From Terriglobia bacterium (lineage in GTDB: Bacteria > Acidobacteriota > Terriglobia > Terriglobales > Acidobacteriaceae): a DNA stretch of 64,000 bases. The position numbers and the translations under genes were made by a program. Position 1 is the stretch's first letter, and every line of letters starts with the position of its first letter. Location of the stretch: assembly GCA_020072585.1 (NCBI GenBank), contig JAIQGL010000028.1, forward strand, positions 17,146 through 81,145, read 5' to 3'. Below the pieces are notes generated by a model that did no database searches, had not been told where the DNA came from, and worked only from the letters and a program-made list of their open reading frames with translations. This document shows, piece by piece, positions 9,309-19,538 of the stretch.

Positions 9309-10982
9309 TTAGGTCCCCGACCGCGCCTGCGCGACATCGCTTTTCATTGTTGCAACACAGGTGCAATGGGCGTGAAGAAGTGTTTGCCGGATGCCGGGAT
9401 CCAGCTGCGCTTCAGGTTGGTCCGCCACGTGGCGGAGCCAGCGCTTCCCGAAGAGTGAACAGAGCTTCTGCCGCTGCTGGTGTTGTTCGGGCTTGGGCAG
9501 CAGGAGAAGCGCGTCCTGATGGTAGCGCAGGGCATCGCCCACATTTCTGCCCTGGAACGTCTTATTCAGGTGGATTGCACCCAGGTCATTCATGCCTTCA
9601 GGATAGTCAGGTTTGTAGCGCAGTGCGTTCTTGTAGCAATCGGCGGCCTTCTCGAGCTGGTCCAGCTCCAGATAGGCGTTGCCGAGATTGTCAAAAGCCA
9701 GGAAGTACTGCGGGTTGATGGCAAGAGTGGCTTCGCACTCCTGGATCGCGCGGCGCAGATTTTTCGCCGATAGCGCTTTGTCTTCCGCAGCGTCGCGCGT
9801 GCCCCATTCAAGATACAGGTTGGCCAGATTGTTGTGAACTGCGTAGTTCTGTCCATTCAACTCAAAGGCGCGCGTGTAATGCTGGATTGCCAGCTCACGG
9901 TTCACGGCTGACTGGCGCCGAACGGCAGCATCTTCGCTGGCGGCCTGACTCTCGCTCAGTTGGTGATAGGCGAATCCCAGTGCCCGGTTGGACATGTCAA
10001 GATCAGGATCAATTTCCACGGCGCGCTGGGCGTGATAGACAGCATCGTCCAGAAGGCGAGGATCGTGAAAATTGTAACGGCCATATTTCTGCAGGAGCGC
10101 GTTGGCCAGCCCGCTATGGGCATACGAGCGCAGGCGGGCCTGAGAAGCGGCAAGAGCACCCTGGAAATTCCTGATGGCCTCGTTATTGCGGTCCGCGTCC
10201 CATTGGTAATATTCGAGCACTCCCATGCTATACCGTATGGCCGGATTGTTGGGCTCGAGGTTGAGCGCTTCACCGTAGTGTTTTTTGGCTTTCTGATAGT
10301 CGGCAGGCCTCTGTAGGTCCACGTAAGAAAGATAGCTGTCGAGCCCATTGGTATAGGCGCGGAACCCTGCCCAGGACTTGAAGATCTCTTCCCGGGTCAG
10401 ATCAAGATAAATGCGGAAAGCAAGCTCCTCCACGGCTTCAGGGACTTTTTCATCCGTCGATTTCTCCTGGATCACCTCCCACAAGCTGGTGGCGGAGGTG
10501 CGCCACTTTGCCGGAGTGTAGAAGTCCAGGGTCGCCAGCAGCTGCAACCGCTCTCCGTATTTATGGATGCTGCCTTTCAGCCGCGCCGGACGGAACACCA
10601 TCGGCAACAAACTGAACAGGAGAGTTGAGACCGCGGTCAGGAATGAACCGTATTTGCCCAGCTCCACTGAGGCCAGCAGTTTTACGTTTTCGTCCAGGCT
10701 CTGGCGGAAGGCCGGCACATCGCGATAGATGTTCCAGTTTCCAATCGTCCCAGCGGAGCGCTGATGGACGCTCTTGATATATCCGATCTTAAATAGCAGA
10801 AGATCAGCCACGCTCTTACCCAGGTCGTGCTCTTTGCTGTCATACATGCTGATCCACGACTCAAAGAGGATCTGCTTGCGACTGCGCAGATACACCACCA
10901 CGGCAATGGCAAGGACCACGAGAAAGAAGACCAGAAGCCATGACTCGGTCACGGTCCTGACGACTTCATGCGCTATCTTCAT
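9309..10982 (-). CDS. Membrane-anchored TPR protein
   Basis: A protein of about 557 residues with one N-terminal membrane segment (SWLLVFFLVVLAIAVVVYL) followed by a soluble region. The C-terminal half contains tetratricopeptide repeats, for example LNLEPNNPAIRYSMGVLEYY, HYTRAFELNGQNYAVHNNLA and DCYKNALRYKPDYPEGMNDL. TPRs mediate protein-protein contacts; no catalytic motif is visible. I chose the ATG at 10982, which has GGGAG just upstream, over an in-frame start at 11063. It is separated by about 65 bases from mutS and by about 100 bases from the next minus-strand gene. Confidence 0.75.
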   Translation of the reverse strand: MKIAHEVVRTVTESWLLVFFLVVLAIAVVVYLRSRKQILFESWISMYDSKEHDLGKSVADLLLFKIGYIKSVHQRSAGTIGNWNIYRDVPAFRQSLDENVKLLASVELGKYGSFLTAVSTLLFSLLPMVFRPARLKGSIHKYGERLQLLATLDFYTPAKWRTSATSLWEVIQEKSTDEKVPEAVEELAFRIYLDLTREEIFKSWAGFRAYTNGLDSYLSYVDLQRPADYQKAKKHYGEALNLEPNNPAIRYSMGVLEYYQWDADRNNEAIRNFQGALAASQARLRSYAHSGLANALLQKYGRYNFHDPRLLDDAVYHAQRAVEIDPDLDMSNRALGFAYHQLSESQAASEDAAVRRQSAVNRELAIQHYTRAFELNGQNYAVHNNLANLYLEWGTRDAAEDKALSAKNLRRAIQECEATLAINPQYFLAFDNLGNAYLELDQLEKAADCYKNALRYKPDYPEGMNDLGAIHLNKTFQGRNVGDALRYHQDALLLLPKPEQHQQRQKLCSLFGKRWLRHVADQPEAQLDPGIRQTLLHAHCTCVATMKSDVAQARSGT

Positions 10983-11088
10983 AATCTCCCAATTCACTTG
11001 TGCGACGTATTCTAACCCCGAATGCCGCCGCGATAGGGTGCGCGTGACGGTCCTCTGCCACAAAATGGTTACGGTTGTGCTTGCTGCT

Positions 11089-11988
11089 TCAGGAGTATTT
11101 TGCGGTAAGGTCTTCCAGGCTGGGTTGCGACCAGGCTTTCACAACGGTGTGTTCCGGCGGTTGGGAGTGGGTTTGCAGGTGGCGCACGAACATATCGAGT
11201 GCTGTATCCATGGTGAGAGAGGTGACGATGGCGGCGGTGAGAGTGCCTGCATCGAGAAGCGGTTTGGTCTGGTTGAGAACTCCCACGCCGCAATAGGGAA
11301 GGTTTAGCCATTTGACCCGATCGGCGCCGGGGGCATTTTCTTCAAACGCCTGTCTTGCGGCTTGGATGAAATCAGTATTTTGCGCGGCAATCAGGTGGGT
11401 ATCAGAGGCGCGGACTGTCGAAAGCCGGAGCCATGAGGTCACGGAATGGTAGGCGCTCTCCGCCGTCCATTGGATCTTTAAGCTTTTGAGCTGAGCATTG
11501 GGACCAAGCACGCTCTCCAGTCCTTCTGAGCGTTGTGCAGCCAGAAAGTTTGTTGCCGGACCGCGCAGATACAGGATGGAACCGCCATGGGGAAGGATCG
11601 CCGCAAACTGGCGGCCTTGCATGCGGCCAATTTCGGTGTGGTCTTGTGACACGGTGAAAACCGGCGCTTTGGCCGTCTTGCGCAATGGCTCCAGGTAATC
11701 AACGCGCGCGTTGCTGACTACCCAGCCGATTCCCGCTGCCACGGCTGCTTCAGCAACGCGGGGGAGCCCCTGATTATTGACCGGTTCCACGAAAATGCCA
11801 TCAGGGCGTAGGGAACTGGCCTGCACAATTTCCAATACCTGCTGGCTCTGAGTGACCGGATCGCTCTTTGCATTGATCACTCTCAGATCAACCCCCAGGC
11901 GCTCTGCCGTTGCTTTGGCCGCGGCCTCCTGTTCGCGCAAATAATTGTTTTCACCCGGGAGGGAAATCACAACGCTGAGCCTCTGCAT
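11089..11988 (-). CDS. Periplasmic-binding-protein-fold protein without a signal peptide
   Basis: The 299-residue protein matches the sugar-binding type I periplasmic fold (ribose/LacI-like, Peripla_BP_4): SVVISLPGENNYLREQEAAA at the start, GIFVEPVNNQGLPRVAEAA, a hinge region HTEIGRMQGRQFAAILPHGG and LYLRGPATNFLAAQRSEGLE. There is no signal peptide, no HTH domain and no neighbouring transport genes, so it is unlikely to be a normal transporter component. It may be a cytoplasmic ligand sensor. The ATG at 11988 is preceded by AAGGAG at ideal spacing; the in-frame ATG at 12009 is less likely. Confidence 0.7.
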   Translation of the reverse strand: MQRLSVVISLPGENNYLREQEAAAKATAERLGVDLRVINAKSDPVTQSQQVLEIVQASSLRPDGIFVEPVNNQGLPRVAEAAVAAGIGWVVSNARVDYLEPLRKTAKAPVFTVSQDHTEIGRMQGRQFAAILPHGGSILYLRGPATNFLAAQRSEGLESVLGPNAQLKSLKIQWTAESAYHSVTSWLRLSTVRASDTHLIAAQNTDFIQAARQAFEENAPGADRVKWLNLPYCGVGVLNQTKPLLDAGTLTAAIVTSLTMDTALDMFVRHLQTHSQPPEHTVVKAWSQPSLEDLTAKYS

Positions 11989-12292
11989 ATCCGCTCTCCT
12001 TATGGTCAAGTGCCCGGTGGGCTGGGCCCATCCAAGAAACTCGAACCAATTCGTACCGGCTTTTTCACGCCCGTTAGATGTATGGGGCGTGGTATTTCCT
12101 TTATGGCCGTGGGCCCAACGTGTTTATGTAGCGGATTCTAATGCGATACTGAGGGTTTTGAGCAGGAAAGTGAAGGCGGGGAGCGTGTTTTCCTGAATTG
12201 GAAATGGAAGGACGGCCTGGGACGGCCTGGCTTCCCGGGGTTGTGGGGGAACACCCTCTATTGACCGTTGTCCTCTCCCTCTGTTTTCCTAG

Positions 12293-13285
12293 ATGTACAT
12301 GGAATTGCGTAAAGACCCGATCACGCGCTCATGGGTCATCGTTGGCGATGATGTGGAGCGGCCAAGCCAGCCGGGCTATTGTCCGTTCTGTCCTGGAGCG
12401 CCGAACGCGCCGCAGGTGATTGCCACGTTGAATTCAGCGGACCACGGCGCCGGCCCGGTCATGGCCATGGTGCATCCTGCGCCGCTCTACCGGATTGAGG
12501 GCGAGCCGCATCGGCACGCAGAAGGAATTTATGACGCCATGAATACGGTGGGCGCGCATGAGGTGCTGGTCGAAAGCATCCGTCATGACATTGAATTGTG
12601 GCAGTCATCTGACGCGGAAATCTCGCAGTTTCTCCAGTTGACCGCGCAGCGCATCCAGGACCTGAAGGGCGACCTGCGTTTTAAATATGTGACCATGTTC
12701 AAGAACCATGGCGCGCCGGCCGGCCAGGAGTTCGGCCACCCCGTCTCCGAGCTGACCGCCACCACGTTTGTGCCCCGGCGCGTGTTATACGAACTGCGGG
12801 CGTCGCGGGATTACTACCTGGAAAAAGAGCGCTGCGTTTTTTGTGACACTCTGGGCCAGGAGTTCCGCACCCCGGTGCGGATTGTTGAAGCCCTGAGCCA
12901 CTATGTTTCTTTGTGCCCGTTCGCTTCCCGCGTGCCATATGAAATCTGGATCATGCCGCGCAAGCACGAATCCTCATTCGAAAGGTCGATCACTTCCAAG
13001 TCAGCGCAGCTGGGTGAGCTGGCAGGGCTGATTCGCCGTACTTTACAGCGGGTGATGAGCGTTTCTGAATCGTTTCACCTGGTGCTGCACACGGTCCCCA
13101 ACACCTACCAGAAGTCGAACATTTTGCAGTATTGGAAGACCGTGGACGAGGATTATCACTGGCACATCGAGATTCTGCCGATCATGGGGACCAGGGCCAA
13201 GCCGTACTTCCTGAAAGAGGTGTATTACACCCACATCTCATCAGAGGCGGCGGCGGAGAAGTACCGCAAAATGAGTATCCGGTAA
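12293..13285 (+). CDS. galT: Galactose-1-phosphate uridylyltransferase
   Basis: GalT exchanges UMP between UDP-glucose and galactose-1-phosphate in the Leloir pathway. The 330-residue protein has the N-terminal ELRKDPITRSWVIV motif, a zinc-type Cys pair YCPFCPG (C30, C33), a second Cys pair in ERCVFCDTL and the active-site HxH motif in DEDYHWHIEILP close to the C-terminus. The segment NHGAPAGQEFGHPVSELTAT is also typical. No other galactose gene lies beside it. The exact start is uncertain between the ATGs at 12293 and 12299; neither has a strong ribosome binding site. Confidence 0.9.
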   Translation: MYMELRKDPITRSWVIVGDDVERPSQPGYCPFCPGAPNAPQVIATLNSADHGAGPVMAMVHPAPLYRIEGEPHRHAEGIYDAMNTVGAHEVLVESIRHDIELWQSSDAEISQFLQLTAQRIQDLKGDLRFKYVTMFKNHGAPAGQEFGHPVSELTATTFVPRRVLYELRASRDYYLEKERCVFCDTLGQEFRTPVRIVEALSHYVSLCPFASRVPYEIWIMPRKHESSFERSITSKSAQLGELAGLIRRTLQRVMSVSESFHLVLHTVPNTYQKSNILQYWKTVDEDYHWHIEILPIMGTRAKPYFLKEVYYTHISSEAAAEKYRKMSIR

Positions 13286-13424
13286 CGATAATGATTTTCA
13301 CCCCCTGAGGCGACGGGTTCGGCACGCCAGCCAGCCCCGCGTCCTGAACGACTTGGGCGGCCAATCTGACGAGATAAGTACTTAGGTGTGCGTTTTATCA
13401 CACTCGGTTGTGAGCCCTAGCGGC

Positions 13425-13430
13425 TATAAT
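13425..13430 (+). promoter_or_regulatory. Perfect -10 box for the hem operon
   Basis: TATAAT lies 12 bases before the hemX start codon, which would place transcription initiation about six bases before the ATG. There is no Shine-Dalgarno sequence in between. I see only a poor -35 element. A nearly leaderless transcript is inferred. Confidence 0.5.
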
Positions 13431-13442
13431 TTGCAATAACTT

Positions 13443-14267
13443 ATGCTTCCGTTGTTCTGGTTACGCGTGGCCCTGAGTCTTTACGGGGTGGGCCTGCTGT
13501 ACGCCCTGGCATCATTCTGGGGCGGCAGGAAAGTCCTGACCCTGATCACCCTTCCCGCAGTGGGGTTGGGCATGGTGTTTCATTTTGTTTCCATCATAGA
13601 AAATGCAATGTTCAGCGGGACGTGGACGCCGACCTCCATGCACGGGTTGGAGTCTTTACTGGCCTTTGTGCTGATGGTCTTCTTCTTCATCGTTTATGCG
13701 CGATACCGCGCTACTTCGCCTGGGCTGGCGGTGTTTCCACTGGTTTTCTGGCTCACCTTTTCAGCCTCATCGTACGCATCGCCCACTGAGCCTTCAGCGC
13801 CCATCTTTGTAAGCCTGCAATGGATTTATATTCACGTAGCACTCATTCTCATTGGATATTCAGCGCTGTTCTTTAGCTTCATTCTCAGCATTCTCTATTT
13901 GATTCAGGAGCGCAACCTCAAGAGCAAAGCAGGGATGAACGGATTCTGGTCACGTCTGCCGGCACTCGCCACCATCGATGAAATCGGTTTCAAATGCCTG
14001 ATCTGGGGCTTTCCGTTCATGACGCTGGGGCTGATTGCCGGTTCCATCCTGGCTGAAGCGCGTTACGGGACCAGATATTTTGCCGATCCCAAAATATTGC
14101 TTTCCGGCCTGATGTGGGTGGTATACATGGTGCTTCTGTATACCCGCTGGAGCGCCGGATGGCGGGGCCGCCGTGCCGCATATTTAGCGACATTTGCCTT
14201 TGGCGCAGCGGTACTGGCATGGGCGGCCAATAATGTCAGCCAGACGCACAGGTTTCTTGCCCCATGA
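13443..14267 (+). CDS. hemX: Cytochrome c assembly (CcsA/HemX-type) membrane protein
   Basis: A 274-residue polytopic membrane protein with about eight hydrophobic helices (for example WLRVALSLYGVGLLYALASF and WIYIHVALILIGYSALFFSF). It belongs to the CcsA/CcmC/HemX superfamily and has the loop FSGTWTPTSMHGLESLLAF, a variant of the region where haem-handling proteins carry their conserved motif. Family members either handle haem for cytochrome c maturation or modulate HemA levels (HemX of Bacillus). Its overlap (ATGA) with hemA supports the HemX reading. It is the first gene of a hemX-hemA-hemC-hemD operon. Confidence 0.85.
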   Translation: MLPLFWLRVALSLYGVGLLYALASFWGGRKVLTLITLPAVGLGMVFHFVSIIENAMFSGTWTPTSMHGLESLLAFVLMVFFFIVYARYRATSPGLAVFPLVFWLTFSASSYASPTEPSAPIFVSLQWIYIHVALILIGYSALFFSFILSILYLIQERNLKSKAGMNGFWSRLPALATIDEIGFKCLIWGFPFMTLGLIAGSILAEARYGTRYFADPKILLSGLMWVVYMVLLYTRWSAGWRGRRAAYLATFAFGAAVLAWAANNVSQTHRFLAP

Positions 14268-15532
14268 ACTTCCACGTCATCGGCGTGAACCATAACAGCG
14301 CACCTCTTGAGATGCGCGAGCGGCTTGCCGTGAGCGAAGCGCAACTGCCGGATGCCATCCGCAGCCTGGTGCAGCAGCCCGGTGTGGATGAGGGCATGGT
14401 GCTTTCCACGTGCAATCGCGTGGAGGTTCTTACCAGCGTAAAACAAGGCGCTGACCTGCGCGGCTTTCTGGGCAGCTATTTCGGCGTGAGTCCGGCTGCG
14501 CTCAATTCCCACATTTATGAGTTTGAGCAGCGTGAGGCTGTACGTCACGTCTTTCGCGTGGCTTCAAGTCTGGATTCCATGGTGGTGGGCGAACCGCAGA
14601 TTCTGGGCCAGGTAAAAGAGGCCTATGCCGTGGCCCGCGGCCTGGGAGCTGTCCATTCAGCGCTGGAAGCGCTGCTCTCACGTGCTTTCGCCGTGGCCAA
14701 ACGCGTCCGCTCGGAGACGGCGATTGGCAGTTCCAGCGTTTCTATCGCTTCAGTGGCTGTGCAACTGGCGGAAAAGATTTTTGGTTCACTCGAAGACAAG
14801 ACCGTGTATTTGGTGGGCGCGGGCAAGATGGCGGAGCTGGCGGCGCGGCATCTGATCGCGCACGGAGCAAAGAACATCGTCATTAGCAACCGGACGCATG
14901 AGCGCGCCGTGGAACTGGCGGAAAGTTTTGGCGGCAACGCCGTCCCGTTTGATCAACTGCATGAGACGGCTGACCATGCTGACATCATCCTTACCTCCAC
15001 GGGGGCGCCTGAGCCGCTGTTCCGCCGCGAGCATGGCGAGAAGCTGCTCAAGGGCCGACGCAACCGCCCCATGTTTTTTATCGACATTGCCGTGCCCCGC
15101 AACGTTCATCCGGACATGAACAAGCTGGACGGAATGTTTGTGTATGACGTGGATGATCTGCAATCCGTGGCTACGGACAACGCGGCCGAGCGCAGGAAGG
15201 AAGCCGAGCGCGCGGAAAAGATCATCGAGCTTGAGGTGGACCGCTTCGCTTCCAGGATGAAGTCGCTTGCCGTGGTGCCGACCATCCTTTCGCTCCAGGA
15301 ATATTGCGAAACCATTCGCCAGGCAGAGATTGACCGCATCCGGGGCAGGCTGGGCACGATCACGCCGGAGCAGGAGGCAGCAATTGAGGCCATGACGCGC
15401 GGCATCATCAACAAACTGCTGCATACGCCCATAACCACGCTCAAATCTTCCACCGATCACCCTGAGGCTGCTACCATCCATGAGATGATCCGGCGGCTGT
15501 TCAATTTGAACACCGGAAAACCCAAAGACTAA
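14264..15532 (+). CDS. hemA: Glutamyl-tRNA reductase
   Basis: HemA reduces glutamyl-tRNA to glutamate-1-semialdehyde, the first committed step of C5-pathway tetrapyrrole synthesis. The 422-residue product has the catalytic Cys50 in [10 protein letters not shown], the substrate-binding segment [20 protein letters not shown], an NADPH-binding glycine motif [14 protein letters not shown] and a C-terminal dimerisation domain. It overlaps hemX by four bases and is followed by hemC after seven bases. All diagnostic residues are intact. Confidence 0.98.
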   Translation: MNFHVIGVNHNSAPLEMRERLAVSEAQLPDAIRSLVQQPGVDEGMVLSTCNRVEVLTSVKQGADLRGFLGSYFGVSPAALNSHIYEFEQREAVRHVFRVASSLDSMVVGEPQILGQVKEAYAVARGLGAVHSALEALLSRAFAVAKRVRSETAIGSSSVSIASVAVQLAEKIFGSLEDKTVYLVGAGKMAELAARHLIAHGAKNIVISNRTHERAVELAESFGGNAVPFDQLHETADHADIILTSTGAPEPLFRREHGEKLLKGRRNRPMFFIDIAVPRNVHPDMNKLDGMFVYDVDDLQSVATDNAAERRKEAERAEKIIELEVDRFASRMKSLAVVPTILSLQEYCETIRQAEIDRIRGRLGTITPEQEAAIEAMTRGIINKLLHTPITTLKSSTDHPEAATIHEMIRRLFNLNTGKPKD

Positions 15533-15539
15533 AAAATTA

Positions 15540-16475
15540 ATGGCCAAACTTCGCATCGGCTCCCGCGGTTCACAGCTTGCACTATGGCAGGCCAATCATG
15601 TGGCATCATTGCTGCGCGAGAAGCGGCACACCGTGGAGATTGAAGTCATCAAGACCACGGGCGACAAGATTACTGACGTTGCACTGGCCCAGGTCGGCAC
15701 CAAGGGAATGTTCACCAAGGAGATTGAGGAAGCGCTGGCGGATAAGCGCGTTGACCTGGCAGTGCACAGCCTGAAGGACGTCCCCACGGACCTTGCGCAG
15801 GAGTTTGATCTGGCCGCCATCATGAAGCGCGAAGATCCGCGTGATGCGTTCATCTCAGTGAAGTTTGCCGCGCTGGAAGAGCTGCCGCAGGGCGCCAAAG
15901 TGGGCACCAGCAGCCTGCGCAGGCAGTGCCAGTTGAAGGCGGTGCGTCCTGATCTGGAAATTTTTCCCCTGCGCGGCAACGTGGATACGCGGATCAGGAA
16001 GCTTGAAGCGGGAGAATATGACGCCATTATTCTTGCTGCCGCCGGCGTGAATCGCTTAGGTCTGGATAAATATGTGCGCTCGCGAATTTCGGCGGATGTG
16101 ATGTGTCCCGCGGTAGGGCAGGGAGCGCTGGCGATTGAAATTCGCCGCAATGACGCGCAGACGCGGACACTGCTGGCCTTTCTGAACGACGCGGACACGC
16201 GGGTTGCCATCGAGTGCGAAAGGGCCTTGCTGGGATCGCTGGGCGGCGGCTGCCAGGTCCCGATTGGGGCGTATGCCGAGAAGCGCGAAGGACGAGTGTA
16301 TCTACGCGCCATCGTGGGCCGTCCGGACGGCAGTTTAATTCTGCGCGAGCAGGCAGAGGGCGACAGTGCCGTGAAACTTGGGCGCGAAGTAGCACAGACA
16401 TTGCTGTGGCGCGGCGGCGACAAGATCCTTACGGACGTATACGCGCAGGAAGTTGTGGTGCCGAAGCAGCCATGA
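15540..16475 (+). CDS. hemC: Porphobilinogen deaminase (hydroxymethylbilane synthase)
   Basis: HemC joins four porphobilinogens into hydroxymethylbilane using a dipyrromethane cofactor. The 311-residue protein begins [17 protein letters not shown], has the [11 protein letters not shown] active-site motif near residue 75, [22 protein letters not shown], and the cofactor-attaching Cys238 in [12 protein letters not shown]. It sits between hemA and hemD in the same operon and overlaps hemD by four bases. Confidence 0.98.
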   Translation: MAKLRIGSRGSQLALWQANHVASLLREKRHTVEIEVIKTTGDKITDVALAQVGTKGMFTKEIEEALADKRVDLAVHSLKDVPTDLAQEFDLAAIMKREDPRDAFISVKFAALEELPQGAKVGTSSLRRQCQLKAVRPDLEIFPLRGNVDTRIRKLEAGEYDAIILAAAGVNRLGLDKYVRSRISADVMCPAVGQGALAIEIRRNDAQTRTLLAFLNDADTRVAIECERALLGSLGGGCQVPIGAYAEKREGRVYLRAIVGRPDGSLILREQAEGDSAVKLGREVAQTLLWRGGDKILTDVYAQEVVVPKQP

Positions 16476-17278
16476 ATACCAACAAAGAAGAGCCACTCAG
16501 CGGTTGGCGCATTCTGACCACGCGCGCCAGCAAGCAAGCAGGCGGGCTGGCTCGGCCGTTGCGGGACCTGGGCGCGGAGGTGGTTGAGATTCCGACCATT
16601 GAGATCAAGCCGCCCAAGAGTTTCAAGGCTCTGGATGATGCACTGGGAAAAATCGGCAGTTATGACTGGCTCATTCTTACCAGTGTGAATGGCGTGGAAG
16701 CGCTGTTTGCGCGGCTCAAGAAACTGCATATCCAGCCAGCAAAGCTGAAACATCTGCAGGTGGCAGCTATCGGTCCGGCCACGCAGCGCGAAATTGAAGA
16801 ACACGGATTGAAAGTGGCTGTAACGCCGGAAAAATATATTGCCGAGTCAGTGGTGGATGCATTGAAAGGCAGGATGGAAGGGAAGCGCGTGCTGCTGGTA
16901 AGGGCGAAAGTGGCGCGCGATGTACTGCCGATCGAGTTGCGAAAGGCCGGGGCCAAAGTGGATGTGGCCGAGGCGTATGAGACGCATGTTCCTGCGGGCG
17001 CCAAAGCAAAACTCAACCGGCTGTTCGTCAGCGACTCAACGCGTCCGGACATTGTGACTTTTACCAGCTCTTCCACGGCAACCAATTTCTTTAGTCTTTT
17101 GGAAAAAGAGCATTACCACGCTCTGCGAGAGATCTGGCTGGCTTCCATTGGGCCGGTTACCAGCGCAACGCTGCAGCAACTGGGCTTCAAGGCCAACATA
17201 CAGGCCATTGAATACACCATGGAAGGGTTGGCGCTGGCGATCGCGAAGCATGTGCTGACAACACATCCGAGCGAATAG
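16472..17278 (+). CDS. hemD: Uroporphyrinogen-III synthase
   Basis: HemD cyclises hydroxymethylbilane and inverts ring D to give uroporphyrinogen III. The 268-residue protein starts at an ATG overlapping the hemC stop (ATGA). Recognisable parts are [20 protein letters not shown], the segment [15 protein letters not shown] near residue 65, [16 protein letters not shown], and [16 protein letters not shown] near residue 195. An in-frame start 258 bases further upstream exists but lies entirely inside hemC in another frame and is rejected. It is the last gene of the hem operon. Confidence 0.93.
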   Translation: MNTNKEEPLSGWRILTTRASKQAGGLARPLRDLGAEVVEIPTIEIKPPKSFKALDDALGKIGSYDWLILTSVNGVEALFARLKKLHIQPAKLKHLQVAAIGPATQREIEEHGLKVAVTPEKYIAESVVDALKGRMEGKRVLLVRAKVARDVLPIELRKAGAKVDVAEAYETHVPAGAKAKLNRLFVSDSTRPDIVTFTSSSTATNFFSLLEKEHYHALREIWLASIGPVTSATLQQLGFKANIQAIEYTMEGLALAIAKHVLTTHPSE

Positions 17279-17299
17279 TTACGCAGGGCCCACAATGCA

Positions 17300-17386
17300 C
17301 CGCCAAGACCGACAAGACCGCGAAGGTCGCAAAGGAATTTGAGTTCAGCAGTTATTCGTTTGCGCTCTTTGCGGTAAACCAGCCTA
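17300..17386. repeat. Degenerate inverted repeat between convergent genes
   Basis: The stretch ACCGCCAAGACCGACAAGAC (17300 onward) and a reverse copy ending TGCGCTCTTTGCGGT near 17380 form an imperfect inverted pair in the 120-base gap between hemD and the S9 peptidase, which end head to head. It resembles the 1.5 kb inverted repeat in style (AAAGG/CGCAAAG modules). It may act as a two-way terminator; this is an inference. Confidence 0.4.
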
Positions 17387-17398
17387 CTGAATCCATAA

Positions 17399-19363
17399 TC
17401 ACTCAAGATTGCAACCACATTTCGCCGGCTCGGCATACTTCTTCAGGAATTCCGCCACGCGCGTATAGGCGTCAATCTGATTTTCAATCTTAGCGAAGCC
17501 GTGGCCTTCATTCTCGTAGACTTTTAGTTCGGCAACGCCATTGCGCTTTTTGATGGCGCTGGCGACCTGCTCGGCTTCCGTTCTGGGGCATCGTGGGTCA
17601 TTGCCGCCGGCCAGGAGCAGCAGCGGGGCTTTAATTTGATCCGCAAAATTGATGGGTGAGCGCTCCTGCAAACGCGCCTTGTCTTTCATGGGATCGCCCA
17701 TGGTTGCGATGTCATATTCGCGTAGCAGCGGATCTTCATTTTCAATTTCAGTAAACCAGTTGACGAAGGGCACAACTGGTACTCCTGCGGCCCACAAATC
17801 GGGCGCCTTGGTGACAGCCATCATGGTGAGGTACCCGCCGTAGCTGCCGCCCATCACGGCAACTTTCTTCGGATCGATGAAGCCGGTTTTCCTGATCCAC
17901 TCGGCGGCGGAGATCACGTCTTCCAGATCGCCTCCGCCCATGTCAAAGCGGTTGGCATCCTCAAACTCTTTGCCGTAACCGGTGGAGCCGCGATAATTCG
18001 GCGCAATCACGAAATAGCCCTGGTTCACCAGATATTGAATACTGCGGCCGAACGAGTTGATGGTTTGCGATGTAGGCCCCCCGTGGATATACACGATAGC
18101 TGCGTTCTTGCCGGTTTTCTCCGCATTGAACGGAACGTAAACGAAAGCGGAGATCTGCCACTTCCCGTCCTTGCTGGGATAGCGGACCAGAAAAGGCTCA
18201 GCCAAATCTTCACTGCGAATTCCTCCTGCCAATGAATGAGTAATCTGGTGGGCTTTCTGCGTGGCGAAGTCATAATTCCACAGGTCGTTCGGGGCATTGG
18301 GACCGTCATGGGTATAGAGCAGGCGGGTGTCATCGTGGCTGAAAGCGGTCTCAGCGCCGGCCAGAGAGTTGATGCCTTTGGCCAGCGGAAGCATATGTGC
18401 TTGCCGCGTAGCCAGGTCATAGACATAAATCTCCTGGTTGCCATCGATATTTGCGGTCCACGCAAGGCGCTTGCCGTCTGGAGAAAATTTGCCTGAAGTC
18501 ATTTCCCACTTATCGGTGGTGAGCCATGTGATTTTCTTTGTTGCAACATCGAGCAGCGCGGCATTCTCATAACCGTTACCGGCGTTCGATGTGATCAATA
18601 CGGTTTTGCCGTCAGGTGAGAGATCGGTGGCGATGAAATTTCGTTCGCCTTCATGCGGTGTGAGATTGGTGGCATGTCCGCCGCCGGAATTGGCAATGAA
18701 GATATTCGCATTCTTGCCCGCAGAATTCTGCTGGGTAAAGACGATGGACTTGCCGTCCCTGGACCAGATGGGATTGAAGTTGCTGAGCTGCGCGGGCGTG
18801 TTGCTGGTGACGTGCGTAATTTTTTTAGTCAAGACCTCAATGATGTCGATTTCATAGTTGGGAGATTGCTTTGCTTTTACGCTGTAGGCCAGCTTCTCGC
18901 CGTCAGGCGACCACGCGGCGCCTTCTTCTGAGACCTCAGGGCTGTTGGTCAGGTTCACCACCTGGCCGTTGCTGGCAGAGACCAGAAACAGGTCCCATTG
19001 CTCATTGCCGTCATAGTCAGAGTTGTAAGCGATCCAGCGTCCCTTGGGCGACCACGCGATGTTTGCCTGGCGTTGATTGCTGACGGTGAGTTGCGTGGGC
19101 CAGCCGCTCTGCGAGGAAACCAGCCAGATGTTGTTGCGTCCACTGATATTGGTGACGAAGGCGACCTGCTTGTCGTCAGGCGACCACGAACTATCGCCGA
19201 CTGACCGTGTCATGTAGAGCTTTTCCACGGTGAAGGGCTGGATATCGAGTTTTTGTTTTGAGGTGATCTGGGCGGGGTCAGTGATGACGGTTGGTTGCGC
19301 CATCAGTGGCGTTGTGGCGATCCAAGTGAGCGCGAGTATTGCTATGATGCGTGCGCGATTCAT
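17399..19363 (-). CDS. Secreted S9-family (prolyl oligopeptidase-like) peptidase
   Basis: A 654-residue serine peptidase with an N-terminal signal peptide (IIAILALTWIATTPLMAQ). Residues of about 55-390 form a TolB/PD40-type beta-propeller with repeated SPDGK signatures (WSPDDKQVAFVTN, WSPDGEKLAYSV, FSPDGKRLAWTA). The C-terminal alpha/beta-hydrolase domain has the nucleophile motif GGSYGGYLTMM, the Asp in AGGNDPRCPRTEAEQ and the His in ENEGHGF, so the catalytic triad is complete. Family members cleave peptides as dipeptidyl or acylaminoacyl peptidases. It converges with the hem operon and stands alone. Confidence 0.92.
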   Translation of the reverse strand: MNRARIIAILALTWIATTPLMAQPTVITDPAQITSKQKLDIQPFTVEKLYMTRSVGDSSWSPDDKQVAFVTNISGRNNIWLVSSQSGWPTQLTVSNQRQANIAWSPKGRWIAYNSDYDGNEQWDLFLVSASNGQVVNLTNSPEVSEEGAAWSPDGEKLAYSVKAKQSPNYEIDIIEVLTKKITHVTSNTPAQLSNFNPIWSRDGKSIVFTQQNSAGKNANIFIANSGGGHATNLTPHEGERNFIATDLSPDGKTVLITSNAGNGYENAALLDVATKKITWLTTDKWEMTSGKFSPDGKRLAWTANIDGNQEIYVYDLATRQAHMLPLAKGINSLAGAETAFSHDDTRLLYTHDGPNAPNDLWNYDFATQKAHQITHSLAGGIRSEDLAEPFLVRYPSKDGKWQISAFVYVPFNAEKTGKNAAIVYIHGGPTSQTINSFGRSIQYLVNQGYFVIAPNYRGSTGYGKEFEDANRFDMGGGDLEDVISAAEWIRKTGFIDPKKVAVMGGSYGGYLTMMAVTKAPDLWAAGVPVVPFVNWFTEIENEDPLLREYDIATMGDPMKDKARLQERSPINFADQIKAPLLLLAGGNDPRCPRTEAEQVASAIKKRNGVAELKVYENEGHGFAKIENQIDAYTRVAEFLKKYAEPAKCGCNLE

Positions 19364-19538
19364 TGCTTTTATGTCGCCCCTCCGGGCTCGTCCATTTATT
19401 ACAGCTTACCCAGCGCTGCGGCGCTCGGGCAAAGACATCCTCATAATCCAGGAGAAAAGAAGGTCCGCTTTAGAACCCTAACAACCTACTCTGTATTGAA
19501 TTTCTCCGTGCCTCCGTGCCTTAGGGGTGAATTCGCTC

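Noticed and set aside
16214..16471. Longer N-terminal extension of hemD
   Set aside because: It lies wholly inside hemC in another frame; the ATG at 16472 overlaps the hemC stop in the usual coupled manner and starts the recognisable domain.
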